Below are positions 10,884-22,705 of a stretch of 64,000 nucleotides of DNA, piece after piece. Position 1 is the stretch's first letter, and each line of letters starts with the position of its first letter. Below the pieces are notes generated by a model. That model saw nothing but the letters and a program-made list of their open reading frames with translations. It was not told where the DNA came from and ran no database searches. The DNA is taken from the NCBI RefSeq assembly GCF_001640805.2, contig NC_066851.1, positions 4,452,196 to 4,516,195 of the forward strand. Reading direction: 5' to 3'. The translations under genes and the position numbers were made by a program. Source of the DNA: Lates calcarifer. Taxonomy: Eukaryota; Chordata; Actinopteri; Centropomidae.

Positions 10884-12404
10884 CAGGAGTAGACTACCTC
10901 AGACATTTGAATAATAGCAGCAGGAAACTGTGGACATAGAGGAATGCTGCTGGCACACGTCCCAGGTGTACATAGCCATTTGCAGTCTCTGCTAGAGGTG
11001 AGTGGTGTTTCTTTACTTTAAACCACTCCATACTGAGGCCTCCACACTGATTCACTGCAGTATGATTTGGCGTGCTGGCGTGCATACTGCAATCAGCAAA
11101 CAGTGTAGTGAGATGCACTCCTTTTGATGCCTGTCTCTTCATACGTCTCCCTCCCTCTGTCTCTCTGCTGAGAGCTGCAGACCTCAGGAGGAGGTGCGCG
11201 TTCGTGGTTGAAGTCAGTACATCTGTGCATCCATCCACATGTCAGGGAAGTCATTAGCCATTGCAAACCTGCAAAGCAGCCAGGCTGTGGGAAAGAATGC
11301 CCACTGTCAATCCCTGTCCTCCTGCAGGAGCATCAGGTGGGATTTGGAGGCCGCCTGTGAACTCCAAGCACCAGCTCAGCAGAGACCATGGCTGGCTCTT
11401 ATCCTGAAGACAGGAATTTAATGAGATGGTTTACAGTGCCCACGCATGACTGCCATTAGCACTGAGCATACCAGGTGTCACATAAACACAGGGTTAGAGA
11501 GTCCACTCTCTGATGAGCAAAGATGGAGGAATCCCTTGGTGCATCTATGAACCTCGAATTAATGGAACACACAGTGGCTAATAAAATATGCACTAGAGTA
11601 CCTAACAATGATACTGTGGGCTGCTACCAGGAAGACAAAACCACTGAACCAAGAATGCATGAATCATGCACATTATTTCCATTTGAAACAGTAAATAGAT
11701 CTAATTGAATTATTATAGTAATGTTTTTTGTCATAACACCACAGCTGATTATTCGCAACTGACAAGACCATTTTATAAACAATTAAAAACATTTTTTTTC
11801 CTAAATGTGACCAGCCACCTAGATAAAATACTTTTATCTTTTAATGTAGAAATTATTTCGGTATTTATATAATACACAATCCTAATAACATAATTCTGTT
11901 TTGACAAACACTGTATTTATACAGTTTACACCAACCCAACATCTAAAAACAAGTAGAGGTGAGCAGGGACCACCTTTGATTTCTCCTGACTCTGTTTCCA
12001 TGCTGTTCAGAATAACATGTGATCTCAGCTTGACTGTTTTCCTCAGCTGTGTTTTTAAAATGCAGATTTCATCTTATGGCTCCTTGAAAGACACCGTCAT
12101 GAATTTTATCAAATAATCCTTGACAAAAAGCAATGTATTTCTCCTAAGAAATATTAAATTCAGTCCATATTATATGCCCTTTTTAAAAAATTAAATATAA
12201 GCTCTGAAAGAAAATCTTCCCACCCACTCCTGTCCAAGTGAGTTGAGAAGAAAGCTTGTAGATCAGAAATGGTGCCAGCATCTGTGACACACCATCCCTA
12301 ACAGTTTTTCCACCCTGTGTAACCAGATGTCTCGCCTATAACATCTCACATTTCACATCCACAATTAAAATAAGAATGTTTTAAATCTAAAAATGAAGAG
12401 TTAT
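10884..12404. other. Non-coding stretch, nothing recognised
   Basis: Several 60-114-codon frames on both strands (for example 10894-11238 minus, 11239-11421 plus) lack domains. The second half is AT-rich. Confidence 0.45.
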
Positions 12405-12510
12405 TGTTATAACTTACACTGTTATTACATTATAACTTACACACAGTGCCTCGAGATAACTTCTGTTGTGAATTGGCGCTATATAAATAAAATTTGACTT
12501 GACTTGACTG
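12405..12510 (+). mobile_element. LINE/SINE 3' tail
   Basis: Ends with GGCGCTATATAAATAAAAT followed by a TTGAC-type microsatellite (TTGACTTGACTTGAC). This is the very common 3' terminus of a CR1/L2-like fish retroelement (consensus: CCTTGAG...TTGTGATTTGGCGCTATATAAATAAAATTGAATTGA). The preceding CCTCGAGATAACTTCTGTTG fits. The body is missing, as expected for 5' truncation. Confidence 0.75.
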
Positions 12511-15280
12511 TTGAGCTTCCTCAGCAAGATGGCTGTCCAAATGGGTTCCAAAGTTCTGAGTGTTACAGTTTCTTCAGGAAGAGCAAAATCTTTATATGTA
12601 ATACTTGTTATCTGCTAAACACTGCGCAGCTCAAGTGGAAGGTAGAGTAAGCTAACAAATAAACAAACCCATTAAAATACGTAAACCACCATCACCTTGA
12701 TCAGAGACATGCGGGTACCTGGATACTATATTACAAAGGACCATAGATTATTATGCACTAAGGGGGCTAAATCAAGAGTAAAGCAGCCCGTATGTCCCTT
12801 CAGAGATCCAGTCAAACAGCTATGGAAACCCTGCCCACCACACACCTAGTTTCGCATGCTGCACATAATACAAAGTACAGCTGAGGCTGAACGAAATGTT
12901 GTTAGGTATTTGATCATAAACCAATCTACTGGAAAAAAATACATTTTGACCTAATGATGGTGCTTAGATGACAAGTTAAACATATTCCACTAAAAATGCA
13001 AATGGAAACATTGATAGTAGCACTATGTGAATCAAGTATCAATACAGGTGAACCCTCAGCCATTTTATAAAATATGTCTCTGGCCCAGGTCCCAGTGTTA
13101 GACTCCACATAAACAAACTTCAAGTTTAAGTTAACCAAACCATCTACTTCAAATTTCAGTTAATAGTACTGAAAATATCTAAGGTGGGCCAGGAAAACTG
13201 TCAAAATGGCAACTTAATGGTTGGTAATGGATAATTGTTTATTCTATTAATTTACATGCTGTAAATTAGAGCAACTGTTATAAGCTGTAGTTAACAGTCC
13301 TCACACAACTCTGTGCTGGCAGAGAGAGCTTTGATGCCCTTGTGCTGATTGCATAAGTCTGACCTTTGGTAGCATATTAATGACTATGCTCTTTCATGTC
13401 ACTCTTTATCCTTTTCTTAAAACAAAAGAATAAAGCTCAAGCTGAAACAAATTTAATTGCTGTCTGTACCGGGGGTGGGCATTTCAAAATCAGTTTTTTT
13501 TTTTTTTGTTTTTTTTTTCCTGACCTCTTTGAAAATGCTTTCATAATACAATTTCCACCACTGAGGCTGTCAGAGGGAATTGCTTTCTCCAGAACTGGTT
13601 TTGATTCCCTGAAATGTGTCCCCAACCAGGAATGAAGTGGCAAATTGATGTTCTTGGACAAAAAGAAGCCATTAATGGAACTACTCACTCCTGAGACACT
13701 GACAGTCGCAACAGAGCAGGGGAATTAGTCATTATTCTCTTTTGGATGATACTGAGAGATGGATATAGAAGTGAGTGAGCCTGTACACTAAGAGTCCAAC
13801 ATAATGTGTGGCCAGGAGCATGGAAAAGTAGCTGAATGAAGATGGTTCCACCAAGGTTATGACCTGAGAAAAAATGGCCTTTGTGACAGCAATAACAGGG
13901 AGTTGTGATAAATCTTGCTAGTAAAAAGCTAATGCATTGATTATTTAGTTTTTCACAGCCTCAGTGGTTGTGTAAATGTCAGTGGTGAAAGCTCATGCCA
14001 CGGCCATCCTTTGAGGCATGACACTGGTTTCCTCTCAGTCTGCCTTGCCAGTCACTAGATCTCTGGTGGCTATTTTAGAATCTGCAAATACCCTATATAT
14101 GTCCCACTTCCCATACATTCATGAATAAGCCAACAAAAAGTTTATTGAAAAGTATACTGCCTGCTCGAAATGTTTACGTCACAGAATTTTCTCTGTGATT
14201 TTCTTTCTCTCCAAAGTGCACCCTGTTATGGCATCAGTACCAGAGGTGCAATGCTGTTGAAGCGATCAAGGGGAAATCTGTGAAAAGCTGGTGGGCTAGC
14301 TTTCTCCAGCCAGAGCCCTACAGTATGTTTAAATGCAAGCTACAGGGAATTGCTCTTGCTGACATCTAATCTAGTTTTAGAGCCATTAAGAGATATTTGA
14401 CCTTAGGAAAACTAAATGCCACTGGGGAATGCTAAGTGCTCCAGGCATAGCAGAGGTCACCGCAGGCTATATGGGTGACTGAAATTATCTGTAAAGCTCA
14501 AAAGCACTTTGCTGTGTGTCAGCTGTTCTTGGCCATAACTATTTATTCTGACCTTGACATTGATTTCTATTCTGTTGAGAGTTAAAACTTCCAAACTAAC
14601 TAGAATGGATTCTAAAACCAGGTGAATCTGCTTTTTTCTCTTCATAAAGTTGGTTGATTTGTTATCTGTCTCAAAAGTAAAGAAACACTGTTTTCATGTT
14701 AGCTACTGAACAGCTAATATCTTTTACATTACATTTCTAATAGCCTGATTTTGACCCCTAACCTGATTGAAGACTTTTGGATCACTATCCACTTCTCTGA
14801 TGTGTTGGTGTTACTGATGATCATTTCTGCCATTTGGAGAAAACTGACCTAGTTAAGCTCTACAAACAAAATTAAGAATGGGGACACCATCGTCTTACAT
14901 AGCTAGCTAGCTAAGTACCAGGGTACCATCTCAGAAATAGTGACAGAGAAACTGGTGACAAGAGTGAATGAGATCAGCTGTATAGGTTGTTGTAAGTCGA
15001 CTTACAGAAATTATCTTTCAAAGCATCCAAAGTATCTTTGAAATCAAGACCTCTTTTTCACAAAGCTCAGCCTGCTCTGCCAACACCAGGCTAGGCAACC
15101 AGTTTGCCTGCCCTACACTCCAGTTGACATCTCTGGTTTACTGCAGCCATTTACCCATGGGGCTTCAACTGTTGGACCCACTGAGTTCCTCTTGCCAACT
15201 TCAAGCTCTGCCTGCTGGGTGCATGCTCTGGTTTCCAGTCCTCTGTCTGTCCTGCAGTTGGGTGGTGGGTAGAGGGGTAC
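12511..15280. other. Non-coding stretch, nothing recognised
   Basis: No gene, no clear repeat. A poly-T tract with single G (13492-13518) could be a retro-insertion tail or simple slippage. The minus frame 13437-13688 runs through it as poly-K and is an artefact. Confidence 0.45.
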
Positions 15281-15623
15281 TGTCACAATTTCTGTCTCAG
15301 CCCTGTTTATTTTTCCATTCTGCCCCCGTTTCCTGCCACTCTCCATCCGCCTACTAGATGTCCTCAGACTTTCCTCCCTGTCTCAGTCACCTCACTCTCC
15401 ATATTGACCTGCTCACCTCTCTTTCATTTCCTTGTCACCCCATCTTCCCACAGTCATTTGCCAGATTATTGTCTAATGTATGTTGCGGCCTTTGGTCTTG
15501 GTATCCTTTGACCTGTTTTGTTCCCGTGTGCCTACCTGAAAGCATTAACTCTTCAGTTCCTGTCTGCCTTGTCTGTCTCTGCATCTGGGTCCTCTCTCCT
15601 GTTGCCTTATAAAAACTGTGACA
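15281..15623 (-). repeat. TGTCAC-ended interspersed repeat
   Basis: The 3' boundary reads, on the minus strand, TGTCACAGTTTTT...GACCCAGATGCAGAGACAG, closely resembling the start of the repeat at 48327 (GACCCAAATGCAGACACAG). The other boundary begins TGTCACAATTTCT on the plus strand, so the unit is flanked by an imperfect 13-bp inverted repeat. The interior is pyrimidine-rich on the plus strand. It is probably a decayed member of a common percomorph repeat; class is uncertain. The open frames inside it are low-complexity. Confidence 0.5.
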
Positions 15624-15860
15624 AGTGACTATGAAATTTGACATCAGTTATAAAGTACTAGGCACTATGCTGAACAGGGTTTAACTGCTGAAGTGATGTT
15701 GGGGTGAAGGATAGAAAAGAATACCTCTGTAATCAGAGTCTATACAGAGTATGTAGTTTGAGTTTTCATTTTTGGGTTAAATGTTAAATGTACAGTAAAT
15801 CTTGGTTAAACATGCCAATACACCTCTTTATTTTGTTTTCTGAGTTATGATTTATTGCGG

Positions 15861-16171
15861 TTGGCACATGGTGCAGTGGTCACCTCACAGCAAGATAGTT
15901 CCAGGTTGGAGCCCAGGTTCATCAGGGGCTTTTTCTGCAGGTACTATGGCTTCTCATCACTGTCCAAATAGGTTAGGTAAACTGGTGAGTCTAAATTGCC
16001 AATAGGTGTGAAAGTGAGTGTGAATGGTTGTATGTCTCTATATGTTATCCCTGTGACAGATTGGTGATCTGTCCAGGATGTACCCCACCTCTCGCCCAAT
16101 GTCAGCTGGGATAGGCTCCAGCTCCCCCAAAACCCTTAAGGATAGTGGAGTAGAAAATGGATGGATGGAGG
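15861..16171 (+). repeat. SINE-type fish repeat with tRNA-like head, full-length but diverged
   Basis: This is near full-length: head GGCACATGGTGCAGTGG (A-box-like), a decayed B-box (GGTTGGAGCCC against GGTTCGAGTCC), then GTGAGTGTGAATGGTTGTAT, GTCCAGGATGTACCCC, CTCGCCCAATGTCAGCTGGG and the characteristic end AATGGATGGATGGA. This repeat is extremely frequent in teleosts. The decayed B-box argues that it cannot be transcribed by pol III now. I call it SINE-type from the head; its formal class is not proven here. Confidence 0.85.
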
Positions 16172-18439
16172 ATTTTATTTAAATATGGCATGGACAAATC
16201 TTGTCACAGTTAAAGAAAAAAGAAAAGACAAGACATATATATGTTTTTTAAATTTTTTATTTATTTAATTTTTTATTATTATTTAAATCTTCCATACAAA
16301 GACACAAATAGAGACAAATGAAATAAACATGTCCCTATATGTGTCAAGATTTTTTGCTTTTTACTTGGCTAGCTCCTATTTGGCATATTTGTGAAAAATT
16401 GATAACTTCCCAAGAAACCACTACCATAGCTTGTGTGTCAACTAATAATGATATTGGCTAGATGGATATATCACTTGTTATTAACTGGTTAGGGAAAAAC
16501 GAATCAAACTAAACCCCCTTCCAAACAGAAATCAGCTGATGTCAGGCTGAATGAATAAAGCAAGACTTAACAGGACTGGGTTTGATTATCAGGCTAGTGG
16601 ACCAGCCACTGCCAGCGGAAACCAGAATATTTACAGTGGAGTACTTATGCAACAAGAACACATTAAATTACCAAAGAGAGCCATTTCAACATGATCATCT
16701 TACTGGTTCCTCTGAAATAGCTCTGAGATTGTGGTTTCTAACAGGATGCTGTACGTAATGTCAGGAGTTACTTGACTGGAGAGTTCAAAAATAGGTGAGA
16801 CTGCAAAATGGACACTGATGGTGCTGTGAAGGATCACTCAACTCCTCTCACCTGCTCTTCACAAGGAGGTGGAGGAGGATGAACAGGGTGGGCATGTTGT
16901 TATCCTGGGCATCAGACCATTAGCTTGACTCTTTGGCTATAGAAAAAGCTGATGTTGCTGCAAACTGACACAGAAAAGAACATCTGATTCATGTTCCTAT
17001 TGCTAGCTTGGTAGAGATCTTGACACCTAATGTTTAAATATGCTACACAAATGAACTGAACAACACAAACTTTGTTGTTTGTTTGACAGGTTACATTATT
17101 CATCATTAATTGCTGTTGCTCAGTCATTTTATGATGTAAAAGAAGCTGTCCTGTTACGAACTGTTGGACAGCATCTTTTAGCACATAGTCTATGAATATT
17201 AAATTTGGAAGTAGATTCAAGCAGTGAATATTTGTATAAGAGGCAATCTTTGAAGTCATTCCAGAAACACAACAGGGAGCTGGAACACATGGCTCCTCAA
17301 ACAAAGAGAAGGGTAGAGACTATAATATTTCCTCTACTTTGTAAGCTGTTCACATCTGTAGTTATTTCTTTATCCTAGTTGGATGAACTTGAAACAAATC
17401 TTAAGTCAACATGAATTCAATCGTTTATTCACTCTCCTTTGGGAGATTGGGGGAAAAAAGTGAAGGAGCTAGATGGTTGCATTAACATTGCAAATGTCTC
17501 TGCACAGATTCACTTATGATCTGTATGCACGCCTCGCACTACATTCACAATGCATTCTTAAATAAATAAACAAACGTGTGAGGCTTAAGCTGGCTGCAAG
17601 ATAGTCATGAATATTTGATTCAATCACCTTTTACAATGCAGATAGTCATGACCTTTGACCTTGATTTGGTGTTGAGGAGCAAGGGAGCCAGTGATTTACT
17701 TTAGCCCGGTGTGCCGCTGGTTTATGATGTGATGTGGTTTACTACGTACAGTGATTCACAAATCTTGAGGGGGCCAAAAGGTACAGAGTGCTTACATAGC
17801 AAGGTCACATACAGATGCCTCTATCCTGACCTCAGCAAGACAGAGTGCTGTTATCACAAAGGCTGCTCATTGTACAGTACTTCAAATATCCTGGTAGAAA
17901 CAACAACAAAGAAAGTGGCTTGATATTTGGCTTTGTAATGCCGTCCTGCTTGGCTCCATTCCCTCATCTGGCTACCAACTGCTGCTGAGCGCACTGGGTA
18001 TTTCTGTTGAAGTTTCCACCAACCTGTGCTGCATACACACTTTCAGTATTCATCAAAACCATTTTAATTTTATCAAAAGAGTGTCCCACTTGTCAGCCAC
18101 ATCAGTACAGGGATGATGTTCCTGTACATATTTGGCTAATTTTAGTGTTCATTTTGTTGCATATATAACTATATGCTACTGTATTAAAGAAGAATTCATG
18201 TAAACTTCACATTTATATTTTACACAACATAAAACTTTTACTTGAGGTTTGATCAGAACACAGCTAAGAAAATTAAAAAAAAATTGAAAACCAGTGAAAT
18301 TTCTGGTTTTGATCCGAACCTTCATGACAGCATAGCATTGGACTCCAATAACATTTTGGACAGTTAAAAAAAATCATTGTCATAATTGATGCAGCAGACC
18401 TAGATATACCATCTTTTTATTCTATAAATTCTACATGAT
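16172..18439. other. Non-coding stretch, nothing recognised
   Basis: AT-only low complexity follows the SINE copy (16240-16290). The 130-codon minus frame at 16912-17304 has no domain and is treated as chance. Confidence 0.45.
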
Positions 18440-18750
18440 TTTGGACATGTAGTCTTCTGCCCCAACCCCAATTGACACTGAATCAAGTGAGGCAATTTAT
18501 CAGACTCAATGACTATATATAAAGATGGCCGACACGTCCCCACTTCCTCCCACTATACCAAAATTAAGCCAAAATATCACAAATATGAGTACTGCCATCT
18601 TGCACCGGTGAATTATTTTAGACTCAAAGTCTGCACAGTAGTGATTGGTGGGTAGAGCTGCAGTATTTAAGTCCCGCCGATACACCTGCCCGACCAGTCA
18701 TGAACCATGCACAGCTGTCAATCATGACATCAAACCATACTTTTCACAGC
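18440..18750 (+). repeat. Percomorph interspersed repeat next to a SINE-type copy
   Basis: The order CAATTTATCAGACT, GACTATATATAAAGATGG, CTTCCTCCCA, TACTGCCATCTTGCA, ATTGGTGGGTAGAGC, GATACACCTGCC and CAGCTGTCAATCATGAC is a set of words I recognise from a repeat seen many times in perciform genomes. It ends where the next repeat begins. No coding capacity. Class not known to me. Confidence 0.6.
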
Positions 18751-19041
18751 TTCCATCCGTTACTTATACCATTTATTCTTTCAGGGTCATGGAGGGGCTG
18801 GAGCCAATCCCCACTGACATTGGGCGAGAGGCGAGACACACCCTATCCAATCTATCTCATGACTGACAGAAACAACCATTCACACTCACATTTGCACCAA
18901 TTAACCTAACCTTCATGTCTTTGTACTGTGGGAGGAAGCCAGAGTACCCAGAGGAAACCCATGCAGGCGCAAACTCCACACAGAAAAGCCACAACCCTCT
19001 TGCTGTGAGGCAACAATGCTAATCACTGCATTACCGTGCTG
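18751..19041 (-). repeat. SINE-type fish repeat, second copy, opposite strand
   Basis: Read on the minus strand from 19041: head with TAATGCAGTGATTAGCA, TTGCCTCACAGCAAGAGG, TTCTGTGTGGAGTTTGCG, TGGGTTTCCTCTGGGTACTC, CTTCCTCCCACAGTACAAAG, GTGAGTGTGAATGGTTGT, CTCGCCCAATGTCAG and an end at ACGGATGGAA. It retains the middle part that is reduced in the 15861 copy. The B-box segment is lost. Confidence 0.85.
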
Positions 19042-21776
19042 TAACTAGTTAAACCCACGATGAACACATAAACATACATTTGCGTCATAAGAAACCACCT
19101 TTGGTTCTTTGGTTTATTTGACATGTACCTGATAGTTCTTAGTTTGGCCCATGTCCCATATTGTATATTATATACAATCATTGATCAGACTTCATACAGC
19201 TCCCTCTGGGGCCACAATGGGCTCAATACAGTTTTTTTTTTTTTTCATATATGCTGTCATGTACTCAGCATCTGGAAACAGACATTAATGTGTAAAAGTT
19301 CCCCTTTAAACTCTGATTCGAGTGAAAAATAACAATGCGTTGGTGTCAAAACACAGCGCAAATCATATTTTCTGTGAATTCATTATAATAGTGTGAAGAA
19401 GATGAGTTTTAATTCTCTTAAATCTGACTATTGAACGGCAACTGTGACACCAAGTGTGCTAATTGGTAAACTCTGCCCCTCACCATGGAACAAACCACAT
19501 CAAATTTAATCACAGAACGACACAGTGCTCTGTGAGTCCCCATTTGTTTTTCATTATTTCAGTAAGTAAAAGAGAATTAACATTACATATTAATGCATCT
19601 GTCCATCTTTGTCTTGCTTGGTGTGATTCATAGAGCTATTATATGCTGAATCTCACTGAGGGTTAAGCAAAAAATGATTGCTATTCTTTACCAACTGCCC
19701 TATAGTGTTAGTATGGAGGCAGCAGCTGTACAGTTAACATAGGAACACTGTGGAGAATTGATTTCTAACATTGTACCCCAGTGCTGAGAGAATGTGTGCT
19801 GATGTTGTACATACTATACATGTCCGTGAACAGTGTGGTACAGTATAAATGCACAAACCACAACTTAATCAGACCGCAACACAACAAACCAAAATACTCA
19901 TTCCTCCTCTTTAGCCTTCATCTGCACTGAGGCAGAGATAAAAAAAAATACCAGCCTCCATAACCTCCAACTACAATCTGTATGCAGATGGTGAGGAGGG
20001 TGAAAAAAAGAACACTATTACCTTCCCATCATCTTCTCTTTTGTTTGCCGTATTCTTTTCATTGCTTATGCATGAAACCTGAATAAAAGGAATATTTTGG
20101 GGTGGTGTCAGTTTTTCTATGACAGTAGTTAGTACTATTATGGAACATGCTGAGTGGGAGCAAAACAACATTGAATAATTGATTGCCACTAAAAGACGTG
20201 GGCATGGCTATGCATTATTCAAATTGATACTTATTACTGTCTCTACTTTCCTACAGTAAATAAAACAGGAGGGGGGGGTGGGTGATAAAAAAAGCCGCCT
20301 GTGTTTCTATTTGTTGTTCAGCAATTTTAGGCAGGAGGATGAAGCTCCTGTTTCCTTTTTTTCCTCCCCTTTTCCCTGTCCCCTGCAATGACAGAGTTGG
20401 ATTCAATGTCCAGTCCTTGCTACTGAGATAAAAATGGATGGCTGTACTGCAAGCCTGACATCTGTTACTATTTATGAATTATGTCCAGGAAATACTGTGG
20501 GTTTGGAATTAATACTGCATGAAATGACAAAGGTGTAAATAAAACAATGTAATGGACATAAAGAAAAAAAAACACAGATACACTACAGTGTGTGACGCTT
20601 AGTGAAACCCTGACAGATGGTTTATGATGTCATATTATTCTAAATAGGACTAAAAAGTTGATTTAACAAAAGGACTAAAGCATCCATTTTTTTGTTTTTT
20701 TCAGGAGGCTTAATGTCACTATCAAAGCATTTCATTTCTGTAGACAGGCTTTTATTTAATGATTAGCTTAATCTTTCATTCTTCTCATTGCCTTTGTATT
20801 TCCTTTTGTATTATATATTTATGTGAGGTCCTCTATCTCAAAGCAAAACTTGTAAAATCAAAAACTATGTTGCACAGAATTAGACAATGTAACAGCTCTG
20901 ACCCAAATTCTGTCTTTGAAATTGGAGGTCAATGGTAAAATGAATCGTCGAAGCATATGAGCAAATCCTGAGAACAAATTGAGGTGTTATATTTCTGACA
21001 GGAGGGCAGATCTCAGAGCAGCTCATGGGCTGTTTATGGTTGAATGGGTGCATCTATTACCTCAATCCATCCTCAGTGCCTTTCAACAATGCATTTTGGG
21101 AAGCATGAAGAGCTGGCAGAAACTGAGCCGCTACATATCTACAACATTGTCGGAGGCATGTTCGCGACTGCTCTGGTGAGTGTATGACACAGATTAAAAT
21201 TCAGCTGGTTCTAGCTGACCGAAAGCACAGAGGGAAAAGAGAGGTCAGCGCTTTGACTTTACATTTGTCTCTGTCTGTTTTTGTCCTCAGATGTCACAAC
21301 AGTGCGAGGGACGTCATTTGTTCTGCTAGCAACTTATTCAAGTCCCTCAAGATGTTTTGTTTTGTCCCTGCAGATGAAAACTGTACAAGCCATGTGAACT
21401 GTGACATATTTGACATTTTATTCACCAGCTCCTGATCCAACATATACCAGTAACTTTCCACCTTGGCCATACTTTTACTAGCTAATGTGACTAAAGAAGA
21501 GGAGAAGACTTTTCTTTCTACTTCATTTCCAACTTAACTTTAAAAGTCTGTCCCACTCTTGCGTATGCGTGCACTACATTATTAAATAAACCCGATGGCT
21601 GCACTGCAATATAAACCCGATTGTAAGAGGGGACACTCTGCAGGGGGCTGACACTGTCACATCATTAATCAGACAGACATGCATAACCAGATTATGCTAC
21701 TTATGTTCCACTCAAACATCATCTCCTGAATGTTAGCAGAATGGGGATAAGACTCATAACAGGGATACTTGGCATG
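19042..21776. other. Non-coding stretch, nothing recognised
   Basis: Poly-T run at about 19232-19245 and a G-run near 20269-20284. No domain in any frame; no known repeat recognised. Confidence 0.45.
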
Positions 21777-21991
21777 TATGAGGGGGCTTCAAAAAGTTTG
21801 TTGAAAGAGGACAGTTGGAAAAAACTGTTTAAGTTATGATGTTTATTTGTTGCAACATGCATTTAAGAGTTCATGTTAGAACATGTTATGACACGTTCGT
21901 ACGAGAACATACAGGTGCATTGAGATCAAAATCCCTGCATATGATTTTTATCTATGTACTTTTTCCACAAACTTTTTGAAGCCCCCTCGTA
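21777..21991. mobile_element. Mariner-like MITE, 211 bp, with TA target duplication
   Basis: Left end GAGGGGGCTTCAAAAAGTTT (from 21780) and right end AAACTTTTTGAAGCCCCCTC form an inverted repeat of about 27 bp with one internal mismatch (GTTGAAA against GTGGAAA). The element proper is 21779-21989 and is flanked by TA on both sides (21777-21778, 21990-21991), the target duplication of the Tc1/mariner superfamily. There is no transposase frame inside, so it would depend on a transposase elsewhere. The termini are well preserved, which suggests a fairly young insertion compared with other repeats here. Confidence 0.85.
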
Positions 21992-22394
21992 TGTGCGCAG
22001 GTGTGCCCTCAGCTCGAGTTGTGTAGAGGTTAAGAAGTTAAACAAAGGATATAAATAATGGTAACAGCTGTAATGATCTTGGTCCCTATTTTCACTGCTT
22101 GGCATTGTGAGTGAGTGAACCTTGGAGCCACAAAATGAATAAGCTGCAGCCAGATATAAATGAATGATATGTCTGCGAACATCAGCTTGAGTTTAAAGTG
22201 GATGTTAAAGCGCTGCTGTTTCTTGAAAACTTAAGTATTTTGTGGATGCTGACCTTCCTTCCACAACAGAGCCGACATCAGAAAATTATAGGGAAAGCTT
22301 CTAAGGAAAGCAGCCAGGCAGGTTCTGTTTTTTCAATGCAGAGCTAATCAGCTGTCAAACATATCAAAGTGCTTTATAAATTTTAATTCAGGCC
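21992..22394. other. Non-coding stretch, nothing recognised
   Basis: Short spacer between the mariner-like MITE and the LINE 3' end; no features seen. Confidence 0.45.
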
Positions 22395-22705
22395 TATTTC
22401 AGGGTAAGAGTCAAACTAAACATGGAGTCAAGACTGGAGAAGCAGCACTCAGTTATTATGCTCCACACGTCTGGGACAAACTCTGCTGAAACTCCTTTAA
22501 ACCAAGTTGAAGACCCCTCTGTTTGCCACTGCCTTTATAATAATCACTCTTTCCCTACATTTTACTCTTTTTCATCTAAATGCTTTTTTACATTGCCATA
22601 TAGTGCTTTTGCATTTTTCCTTCATGCCTTTTATATCTTATGTAAAGCACTTTGAATTACCTTGTTGTTTAAATGTGCTGTACATATAAACTTCCCTTTC
22701 CTTAC
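22395..22705 (+). mobile_element. CR1/L2-like LINE 3' end (protein C-terminus plus tail)
   Basis: One plus frame reads TGEAALSYYAPHVWDKL, matching the 'AFSYYAPHLWNKLP' end of fish LINE reverse transcriptases. After a stop and a shift, another frame reads LKTPLFATAFI, the usual last residues. The tail then gives GTAAAGCACTTTGAATTACC and TGTGCTGTACATATAAACTT, the standard 3' terminus. The copy is 5'-truncated to its last 300 bp and has no catalytic part. Confidence 0.85.

Noticed and set aside
15861..16171. Head of the SINE-type repeat as a tRNA gene
   Set aside because: B-box and cloverleaf are not preserved, and the body matches the dispersed repeat.
16912..17304. 130-codon minus-strand frame
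   Set aside because: No domain, no context, composition of random AT-rich translation.
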